5,034 bases of DNA from an uncultured beta proteobacterium (lineage in GTDB: Bacteria > Pseudomonadota > Gammaproteobacteria > Burkholderiales > Burkholderiaceae). The notes below the pieces were generated by a model. That model was not told where the DNA came from, searched no databases, and saw only the letters and a program-made list of their open reading frames with translations. Below are positions 1 through 5,034 of the stretch, piece by piece (position 1 is the stretch's first letter; every line of letters starts with the position of its first letter). The stretch covers positions 1-5,034 of the forward strand of contig CAIYZI010000317.1 in the NCBI GenBank assembly GCA_903930665.1. The letters are read 5' to 3'. Position numbers and translations under genes: made by a program.

Positions 1-124
1 AGCCAAATGTGCTCAAAACCGAATGAGGATCGGCTTTTAACTTGGCTACAAAACTAGGGTCTTGCCATGCCTGAGCAATGAGTTTGCCCATTGCTTTTGA
101 GTAATTTTCAAGATTTAAAGCCAT
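1..124 (-). CDS. NHLP-type RiPP precursor, third copy, 3' part cut by window edge
   Basis: Only the start of this gene is visible: 41 full codons reading leftwards from the ATG at 124-122 and running open to the window edge. The 41 residues (starting MALNLENYSK) are identical to the leader start of the complete precursor at 601-945. The DNA differs at one base only (position 113 A against 934 G), a silent AAT/AAC change in Asn4. It is therefore a very recent duplicate of an NHLP leader. Identity stops exactly at the start codon; the upstream DNA is unrelated. The upstream ribosome site is weak: the best match is GGA at 137-135, ten bases from the ATG, whereas the other two copies have a good site at seven bases. 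It lies 81 bases downstream of the second precursor with no obvious terminator between. Its core peptide is outside the window, so it could carry a variant core or be a decayed fragment. Confidence 0.8.
   Translation of the reverse strand, partial: MALNLENYSKAMGKLIAQAWQDPSFVAKLKADPHSVLSTFG
1..124 (-). repeat. Direct repeat, copy B of precursor leader (partner 822-945)
   Basis: The sequence matches 822-945 at 123 of 124 positions in the same orientation, 821 bases apart. One boundary is exactly the start codon; the other is beyond the left edge, so the full repeat length is unknown. It marks a recent duplication or gene conversion inside the precursor array. Confidence 0.95.
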
Positions 125-205
125 AAGATTTTGATCCAGAGCTATTAGAAAGAGGTAGCATACTCCTGATTGCTTTTGAGCAGGCCACCTCGTTCAGGAT
201 AAATA

Positions 206-553
206 TTAACCCGCAGTACCTGCAGTACCAGCACTACCCGCGCTACTTACAGGACAACCTGCTGTACTTGCGCTACCACCAGTACCGGCAGAAGATCCGC
301 CAGCAACTGCAGCCAAGTGCTCATCACTCAATACGCCCGGTCCAGGGTTAGGGGGAATAACAACATAAAACTGATCGTTATTTGATTCCAATACCTTCAC
401 ACTTAAAGACGGATCCACGGAGTAGCCGGCATCTTTAAGAGCTTGAGCTGGGTTTTGCAGCAAGGCAGCATGAAATTTCGCATCAGACATTGCTTGAGCC
501 AAAATTTGCCCATAAAGCTTACGATTTTGATTGTTTAATTCATTTGCATTCAT
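206..553 (-). CDS. NHLP-type RiPP precursor with S/T-A-G core (second copy)
   Basis: A 115-residue precursor peptide. Residues 10-80 form the nitrile-hydratase-like leader: a helical start (KLYGQILAQAMSD), a Leu/Ala-rich middle, the strand FYVVIPP (62-68), then the acidic helix LSDEHLAAVAGG ending at G85-G86. Export peptidases of the C39 type cut after such double glycines, leaving a core of 29 residues (87-115). The core has 11 Ser/Thr, 8 Gly, 7 Ala and a single Cys100 in C-P-V-S, and ends in four S/T-A-G triplets. It has no charged or aromatic residue. The ATG at 553 is supported by AGGA at 564-561, seven bases upstream. It lies 47 bases after the first precursor and is probably co-transcribed with it. 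Leader identity to the first copy is only moderate, while the C-terminal core is nearly identical. Membership of the NHLP family is well supported; the mature product, its modification and its activity are unknown. Confidence 0.9.
   Translation of the reverse strand: MNANELNNQNRKLYGQILAQAMSDAKFHAALLQNPAQALKDAGYSVDPSLSVKVLESNNDQFYVVIPPNPGPGVLSDEHLAAVAGGSSAGTGGSASTAGCPVSSAGSAGTAGTAG
209..244 (-). repeat. Four 9-base units encoding SAG SAG TAG TAG
   Basis: Four consecutive 9-base units at the 3' end of the second precursor encode Ser-Ala-Gly twice and Thr-Ala-Gly twice (residues 104-115). The units are AGCGCGGGT, AGTGCTGGT, ACTGCAGGT and ACTGCGGGT, so they have drifted at silent positions while keeping the triplet. 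They end directly at the stop codon. Confidence 0.85.
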
Positions 554-560
554 ATTCAGT

Positions 561-564
561 TCCT
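561..564 (-). promoter_or_regulatory. Ribosome binding site of second precursor
   Basis: AGGA on the minus strand, seven bases before the ATG at 553. It supports this start and independent translation of the gene after the 47-base gap. Confidence 0.7.
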
Positions 565-600
565 AAAATTTTTAACCATTAACGTTTAAAAGAATCGGTA

Positions 601-945
601 TTAACCACCAGCAGAGCCAGCAGTTCCGGCAGAGCCAGCTGTGCTGACTGGGCAAGCGGCTGTGCCTGCTGTAGCAGCGCTTCCAGTAGTGCCGCCACCA
701 CCAGCAATAGCTGCTAGATGCTCTTCAGTAAGACCTTCTGCAGGTTGAGGAGGCAACACAATATAAAAATCATTAGGCCCAGACTCAATCACATCTAATT
801 TTGCCAATGCCGGTATATCCAAGCCAAATGTGCTCAAAACCGAATGAGGATCGGCTTTTAACTTGGCTACAAAACTAGGGTCTTGCCATGCCTGAGCAAT
901 GAGTTTGCCCATTGCTTTTGAGTAATTTTCAAGGTTTAAAGCCAT
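601..945 (-). CDS. NHLP-type RiPP precursor with S/T-A-G core (first copy)
   Basis: A 114-residue precursor peptide, the first precursor gene after the exporters. The leader (about 1-83) shows the nitrile-hydratase alpha-like pattern: KAMGKLIAQAWQDPSF (10-25), ADPHSVLSTFGLDIP (31-45), the strand FYIVLPP (60-66) and the helix LTEEHLAAIAGG ending at G82-G83. Cleavage after G83 would give a core of 31 residues: 10 Ser/Thr, 9 Gly, 9 Ala, one Pro, one Val and one Cys98 in C-P-V-S (98-101), then four (S/T)-A-G triplets and a final Gly. No charged or aromatic residue follows the cleavage point. The start is supported by AAAGGA seven bases upstream. The two Gly after G83 leave the exact cut slightly ambiguous. 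In this family such leaders guide maturation enzymes and NHLM exporters. No maturation enzyme is visible here, so the modification class is open. Confidence 0.92.
   Translation of the reverse strand: MALNLENYSKAMGKLIAQAWQDPSFVAKLKADPHSVLSTFGLDIPALAKLDVIESGPNDFYIVLPPQPAEGLTEEHLAAIAGGGGTTGSAATAGTAACPVSTAGSAGTAGSAGG
607..642 (-). repeat. Tandem 18-base repeat encoding TAGSAG twice
   Basis: Two adjacent 18-base units (642-625 and 624-607) match at 15 of 18 positions and both encode Thr-Ala-Gly-Ser-Ala-Gly (residues 102-107 and 108-113). The three differences are silent third positions. This looks like a duplicated hexapeptide unit in the core, one way such a core could lengthen or shorten. Confidence 0.85.
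822..945 (-). repeat. Direct repeat, copy A of precursor leader (partner 1-124)
   Basis: It covers codons 1-41 of the first precursor and is 123/124 identical to 1-124. The only mismatch is base 934. Identity does not continue into the upstream DNA. Confidence 0.95.
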
Positions 946-952
946 GGAACTA

Positions 953-958
953 TCCTTT
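953..958 (-). promoter_or_regulatory. Ribosome binding site of first precursor
   Basis: AAAGGA on the minus strand, seven bases before the ATG at 945. It is the strongest ribosome site of the three precursor genes. Confidence 0.75.
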
Positions 959-963
959 GTATA

Positions 964-1109
964 AAAAAACGGTTAACTAAAAACGCTACCTAATACTAAA
1001 ACACTTTTAAGCAAAAAAACTGTGATTAATTTATAACTTTTTGAATAATTGCATCAGAATACTTAGCGGGACATATATTGCGACGCATCATACTTCGAAA
1101 CCGTTTTTT
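964..1109. repeat. 11-base inverted repeat bracketing the exporter-precursor spacer
   Basis: The arms are 964-974 (AAAAAACGGTT) and 1099-1109 (AACCGTTTTTT), perfect complements with 124 bases between. The right arm includes two bases of the exporter stop codon. In the minus-strand transcript the precursor-proximal arm is followed by a further U, giving a terminator-like end, but the loop is far too long for an ordinary intrinsic terminator. It could be a long-range RNA stem between the exporter and precursor parts of the message. AT-richness makes chance a real possibility. Confidence 0.4.
1030..1059 (-). promoter_or_regulatory. Weak candidate promoter for the precursor genes
   Basis: In the 162-base spacer a TATAAA-like -10 (1035-1030) has a poor -35 match, TTCTGA (1059-1054), 18 bases upstream. 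The spacer is AT-rich with several T-tracts and shows no convincing short terminator stem, so precursor transcripts could also arise by readthrough from the exporters. Separate precursor expression would make sense because substrate must outnumber exporter, but that is inference. Confidence 0.2.
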
Positions 1110-3291
1110 ACAGAACTTGACGCTTAATTAAATCTGCAAATACTCCATTTTGATTGACGAGATCATCGTACTTACCCTGCTCAACCAATCGCCCTTGATC
1201 AATAACAAGAATCCGATCTGCATTTTGGATTGTTGATAAACGATGAGCAATAATCAATTTAGTCACCTTTAGTTTATTTAGGCTATCGTACACAATTGCT
1301 TGTGTTTCATTGTCAAGAGCGCTAGTTGCCTCATCAAACAGAATCATTTTCGGGTTGCCTGCAAAGGCTCTTGCAATGAGTAAGCGCTGATGCTGCCCTC
1401 CAGATATGGTGCCAGCACCTTCTGCAATAAAGGTTTGCATTCCCATAGGCATCACTTTAATGTCATCCGCAATACCAGCCATTTCTGCCGCTCTCCAAGC
1501 ATCGTCTATGGTGAGGGGATTTGAGCCCACAATATTACGAAAAATAGATGCAGGCATTAAGGTACCGTTTTGCAATACGACACCCAGCTGTTTACGAACA
1601 GCCGTTATATCTAACTTTTTCAAATTCTGGTTATTTAAAAAGACAATTCCGGACGTCGGAATTTCAAAACCTAACAAAAGGCGGAAAATGGTGGATTTTC
1701 CAGAGCCCGACGCCCCAACAATCGCAACAAATTCATTCGGCTCTATAGAAAATGAAAGGTTGGAAAGTACAACGGGACCCTCACCTTCATAAGAAAAAGT
1801 AATATTACTCAGCTCTACCGACCCATCAATCGGACCCGGATCTTTTTTATCGTCCGCAACTTCAGGCAACGCATCCAGAATGGGCCTTGCCCGCTCAAAT
1901 AAGGGAATGGCGCTCAAAGAAGAGGTTAAAGCAGCTCCTATAGAAACCGTAGATAGAAAAAACTGGCTAAATGCAGCACTAAATGCCATGTATTTTCCGA
2001 CCTCTATAGGATGCCCAAAGATACTTAACATTGCAAAAATGAACATGGTAGAAACTACAGAGAAGCCAGCATCAAATACCAATTGCCGATTCTTAAGTTG
2101 CGTTAGTCGATAGTCAATACTTTTTTGTATAGAAAAATCACCGGCCCACTTATCAAATCCACGTGACTCGGCACCACAACTTCGCAACTTTGAAATACCA
2201 TTAATTAGCTGCAGAACTAAACCGCTAATTTTTCCTTGAATATTGTATTGAACACGTTCTAGAGAAAGTCGTACGATGTTAATAAATAGGGTGAAGGTAA
2301 GCGAGATACCTACAATACCCATTCCCAAATAGGCTAATTTGCTATCAATGGAAAATATATAAACTAAACTAATAATTCCAAAAATCCAGCCCAATAATGC
2401 AACTTGAGTTGTCCCGGTAAATATTCTCAATATCCCATCAATACCAAATGCTCGCTGACCCAAATCTCCAGCAGAGTAATTTTTGAAAAAAGGAGGGGGT
2501 AACTTCAAGAGTCTAAAAATAATAGCTGACTGACTAACATTACCCATCCTACCTTCAATACGGAGCATGGAAATAGAGCGAGCCAGCTCAAAGCTCGCAA
2601 CCCCTGCTGCAGAGGCAACTAAAACTAAAATAACTTGAACGAGCGTTTGACGCTCCGCATTGGGAATCAAAATATCCATGATGCGACCTGTTGCAAAAGG
2701 GACTAACAAACCTAAAACACCACCCAAGATTCCAGTAACAAAAACATTAATGAAATCGGGACCAGTTCCCTTAAAGCCAAATTTAAGTAGATCAAGTAAG
2801 CTTATTTTTTTATCTGGCAATGGCCTAAAAAACATGTATGCGATTTGAGCAAATGTTTTGGCAAAGTCTTCATCAACCTTTGTTGTTTTTCTGGTTACAC
2901 CATCTACAACGTATGCCCCTCGCCTAGAAGAAATGAAAATGGATGGCGTTTTATTTACCCCAATGAATACCAATAAAGGGCCGCAATCATCCTTCCACCA
3001 ATCTTCCCCCATCAATTGCACTGGTCTAACTGCTGCATTCGCTTGAGCGCCATAACGCAACACTAAATCCTGAATCTCAGTTGAATCTAGCTCTGGCTTA
3101 ATTTTTACGTTGAACCCTGTAGCAGTTAATACACCTTGGCAAGCCTCGGCCAATTTGTTGCCCGAGGTGACATCTAAGGCGGGGATCACATCACCCTTCA
3201 GAACTTCAGCGAGCTTCAGAATGGATGACCCAAAGTTAGCGCTATCTTGGTTCTTTCTAGCGTAATAACGGTTGAGAAATTCTTGCATCAT
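1108..3291 (-). CDS. NHLM-type ABC exporter, second permease/ATPase subunit
   Basis: A 727-residue fused permease-ATPase, the partner subunit of NHLP peptide export in the inner membrane. The N-terminal domain (about 1-165) carries the family-like segments WWKDDCGPLL (98-107) and AYMFFRPLP (151-159). It has no histidine, so it is not an active C39 peptidase and may dock the leader. Six membrane segments lie near 178-198, 215-235, 292-314, 318-342, 405-425 and 432-458. The ATPase is complete: A-loop Tyr501, Walker A GASGSGKST (526-534), Q574, signature ISGGQ (629-633), Walker B with D653 and catalytic E654, and H683. Its ATG at 3291 overlaps the upstream exporter stop as ATGA, with GAGG (3305-3302) ten bases before it; a second ATG follows immediately. 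The overlap indicates translational coupling and equal expression. Its gene position and N-terminal segments fit the second NHLM subunit (NHLM ABC2) rather than a generic lipid exporter. Confidence 0.93.
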   Translation of the reverse strand: MMQEFLNRYYARKNQDSANFGSSILKLAEVLKGDVIPALDVTSGNKLAEACQGVLTATGFNVKIKPELDSTEIQDLVLRYGAQANAAVRPVQLMGEDWWKDDCGPLLVFIGVNKTPSIFISSRRGAYVVDGVTRKTTKVDEDFAKTFAQIAYMFFRPLPDKKISLLDLLKFGFKGTGPDFINVFVTGILGGVLGLLVPFATGRIMDILIPNAERQTLVQVILVLVASAAGVASFELARSISMLRIEGRMGNVSQSAIIFRLLKLPPPFFKNYSAGDLGQRAFGIDGILRIFTGTTQVALLGWIFGIISLVYIFSIDSKLAYLGMGIVGISLTFTLFINIVRLSLERVQYNIQGKISGLVLQLINGISKLRSCGAESRGFDKWAGDFSIQKSIDYRLTQLKNRQLVFDAGFSVVSTMFIFAMLSIFGHPIEVGKYMAFSAAFSQFFLSTVSIGAALTSSLSAIPLFERARPILDALPEVADDKKDPGPIDGSVELSNITFSYEGEGPVVLSNLSFSIEPNEFVAIVGASGSGKSTIFRLLLGFEIPTSGIVFLNNQNLKKLDITAVRKQLGVVLQNGTLMPASIFRNIVGSNPLTIDDAWRAAEMAGIADDIKVMPMGMQTFIAEGAGTISGGQHQRLLIARAFAGNPKMILFDEATSALDNETQAIVYDSLNKLKVTKLIIAHRLSTIQNADRILVIDQGRLVEQGKYDDLVNQNGVFADLIKRQVL

Positions 3292-5034
3292 GGTATTTGC
3301 GCCTCAATAAGTCTGAAATAGGCGCCTTTTAGCCCCATTAACTCATCATGAGTTCCTCGCTCCATTACCTTTCCATAAGACATCACAATAATCTCATCGC
3401 AATCTCGAATTGTTGAGAGTCTATGCGCAATAATTAAACAGGTGCAACCACGCTGCCGTATTTGGTCATCAATATATTTTTCGGTCAATGGATCTAAAGA
3501 AGCCGTGGCCTCATCCATTACAAGAATTTGAGGATTGAGTGCGAGAGCTCTTGCAATCTCTATTCTCTGCAATTGCCCTCCACTAAAATTTCTTCCGCCC
3601 TCCAATACTGGCTCGTCATAACCCTTTGATCTGAGGACAATAATTTCGTGTAAAGCAGCATCTTTGGAAGCGCGGACTAAGTCTTGTTGGCTTATAGTGC
3701 TATCCCATAACGTTAAGTTATCACGCACACTTCCTTCAAAGAGATAAATTTCTTGATCCACGCTAGCCAAATATCCGTGCAAAATATCTTTTGGAAACGC
3801 ATCCTTTGAAATGCCCCCTATTAAAATATCTCCACTCCAGGGCTGATAAAGGCCAGTAATTAATTTACGTATAGTTGATTTACCACTTCCAGAGGTGCCA
3901 ACAATCGCCACCCTCTTACCAAGCGGAATGGATAGGTGAAAATTTTCAAGTAAAGGAGGATCCTTTGGGGAGTATCCGAAAGTAATGTCTTTCAGAACCA
4001 AGCTACCGTCCAATTGATTGGTATTTGTTACGCTGACGGTAGTCGTATCAGTAAAAACCTCATCAAGCTCATAGTGGTATATATCATCCACCCTGACTAA
4101 ATCTGCTTTTGCCTGTTGAAGTCGATTCATCAAAGACATCAAATTGGTAACTGGAGAGGTAAAACCAACCACCAAACCTTGGAAGGCGACCAACATACCT
4201 ACGGTCATAGTCCCGTCGATAATACGAAAAGCGCCTAAGCCTAAAATTGCTACCGTAATGAGCCCGTTTAGCAATACTGGCACCACCCCTAAAATAAGAG
4301 TGTGGTATTGCAGATACTGGTAAGTATTGTTTACATTTGCCTTAAAGCCAGACCAACGAATAAAAAAGTTATTTTCTGAGCCTGTAGCTTTTATAGTTTC
4401 AATATTTTGAATTCCACCAACAGTCGTAGCTACTAGCTTTCCATAATCTTGAGCTAACTTCATGCTGTTATCAATGCGAAGGCGGCTTAATTTTTTAATT
4501 GCGAGCACATTTAACGACACAAGAAATATGCTAATTAATGTCATCTCCACATCGTAGATAAACATTAGAATGGCGTAAAAAATCATCGTAATTAGGTTTA
4601 CGACATTCGTTGCCAATCCACCAGACAATAAATCTGCAATACGATCATTGGCAGAAACGCGCTGACTAAGATCGCCGGCGAATCGTTGGTTGAAAAATTC
4701 TACTGGAAGCCTTAATAGGTGCCAGAAAAATTGTGCCGAGCCACTAATTGCTAAGCGAGTCTGAAGACGAAGCAAGTAAGTTTGCTGCAATGAGGTAATG
4801 ACGGCCCTTAGCAATGCCGTCAAAGCCATACCCATTAAAAGGGGGGCAATCCAATCAGAGCGATGAGCAATTAGATAATAGTCAACGAAGATTTGACCAA
4901 ATATCGGTATCGCTAAACCGGGAATGACCGAGGCCAAGCTAGCGAGAATGACAAAAGCAACCGCTTTCTTAGAATTTTTTAGTCGAATAGCTAAGAAATC
5001 AAATAAGGATTGTTTTTTTCCACCTGCCTTAAAG
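3288..5034 (-). CDS. NHLM-type ABC exporter, permease/ATPase (peptidase) subunit, 5' end beyond window
   Basis: The frame is open from the right edge (first full codon at 5033) to TGA at 3290-3288, 581 visible residues; 5034 is the last base of the preceding codon. The visible start FKAGGKKQSL is the linker that follows the C39 peptidase in NHLM exporters, so the protease domain is expected off-window. A TTG at 4937 lies inside the first membrane helix and should not be taken as the start. Counting from the edge, membrane segments lie near 23-50, 62-82, 141-162, 164-179, 244-268 and 274-294. The ATPase has A-loop Tyr354, Walker A GTSGSGKST (379-387), Q427, FSGGQ (483-487), D507-E508 and H537. 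The full enzyme should cut precursors after the leader double glycine and export the core through the inner membrane. It overlaps the second exporter by four bases. The peptidase is inferred from the family and linker, not seen. Confidence 0.92.
   Translation of the reverse strand, partial: FKAGGKKQSLFDFLAIRLKNSKKAVAFVILASLASVIPGLAIPIFGQIFVDYYLIAHRSDWIAPLLMGMALTALLRAVITSLQQTYLLRLQTRLAISGSAQFFWHLLRLPVEFFNQRFAGDLSQRVSANDRIADLLSGGLATNVVNLITMIFYAILMFIYDVEMTLISIFLVSLNVLAIKKLSRLRIDNSMKLAQDYGKLVATTVGGIQNIETIKATGSENNFFIRWSGFKANVNNTYQYLQYHTLILGVVPVLLNGLITVAILGLGAFRIIDGTMTVGMLVAFQGLVVGFTSPVTNLMSLMNRLQQAKADLVRVDDIYHYELDEVFTDTTTVSVTNTNQLDGSLVLKDITFGYSPKDPPLLENFHLSIPLGKRVAIVGTSGSGKSTIRKLITGLYQPWSGDILIGGISKDAFPKDILHGYLASVDQEIYLFEGSVRDNLTLWDSTISQQDLVRASKDAALHEIIVLRSKGYDEPVLEGGRNFSGGQLQRIEIARALALNPQILVMDEATASLDPLTEKYIDDQIRQRGCTCLIIAHRLSTIRDCDEIIVMSYGKVMERGTHDELMGLKGAYFRLIEAQIP

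Noticed and set aside
125..166. AGGAG followed by ATG at 161, a possible 17-codon upstream frame before the third precursor.
   Set aside because: The AGGAG is only two bases from that ATG, the frame is out of register with the precursor and stops within it, and nothing suggests a function.
169..180. Twelve-base match (ATTGCTTTTGAG) between the spacer upstream of the third precursor and the leader coding region at 90-101 and 911-922.
   Set aside because: One 12-base match is expected by chance in a window this size and it does not extend on either side.
946..1107. An intrinsic terminator after the second exporter gene.
   Set aside because: T-tracts are present on the minus strand, but I found no GC-rich short stem directly before them.
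2956..3000. D-C-G at residues 102-104 of the second exporter resembles the catalytic Cys motif of C39 peptidases.
   Set aside because: No histidine occurs anywhere in the first 400 residues of the protein and the spacing to the following strands is too short for the peptidase fold. The segment fits the non-catalytic N-terminal domain of this subunit.
1406..3046. Several plus-strand open frames of 62-128 codons.
   Set aside because: All lie inside the strongly supported second exporter gene on the other strand, have no recognisable domain, and are shadows of its codon pattern.
4935..4937. TTG as the start of the first exporter.
   Set aside because: The frame continues open for 32 more codons to the window edge, with the first part of a membrane helix and the post-peptidase linker upstream, so this TTG is an internal Leu codon.

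Overview
The window is one end of a gene cluster for a secreted ribosomal peptide (RiPP) of the NHLP type, meaning nitrile-hydratase-like leader peptide. Everything that can be supported lies on the minus strand, so the cluster reads from the right edge to the left edge. The layout matches the NHLP/NHLM systems of Gram-negative bacteria: a peptidase-type ABC exporter, a partner ABC exporter, and short precursors whose leaders end in a double glycine. By eye the sequence is moderately AT-rich with compact spacing. This would suit a proteobacterium, for example a freshwater betaproteobacterium, but nothing in the window fixes the taxon.

Right part (5034 to 3288): most of the first exporter, lacking its N-terminus because the window ends. 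The visible part is six membrane segments plus an ATPase; the expected double-glycine (C39) peptidase domain would lie beyond the right edge. Middle (3291 to 1108): the second exporter subunit, overlapping the first by the four bases ATGA. It has an N-terminal domain without peptidase residues, a membrane domain and a complete ATPase. Then comes a 162-base AT-rich spacer (1107 to 946) that probably holds the promoter or processing site for the precursor genes.

Left part: three precursor genes in tandem. The first (945 to 601) and second (553 to 206) are complete. Each has a leader of about 85 residues ending in A-G-G, followed by a core of about 30 residues made almost only of Gly, Ala, Ser and Thr, with one Cys in the motif C-P-V-S and a C-terminal run of (Ser/Thr)-Ala-Gly triplets. 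The third (124 to 1) is cut by the left edge. Its visible leader is a near-perfect copy of the first gene (123 of 124 bases, the one change silent).

The expected working is that the precursors are made in the cytoplasm, perhaps modified on the core by enzymes not present here, then cleaved after the double glycine and exported by the paired ABC subunits. The new element is the core: a neutral S/T-A-G triplet peptide with a single conserved Cys. It is conserved between two genes whose synonymous codons have almost completely diverged.
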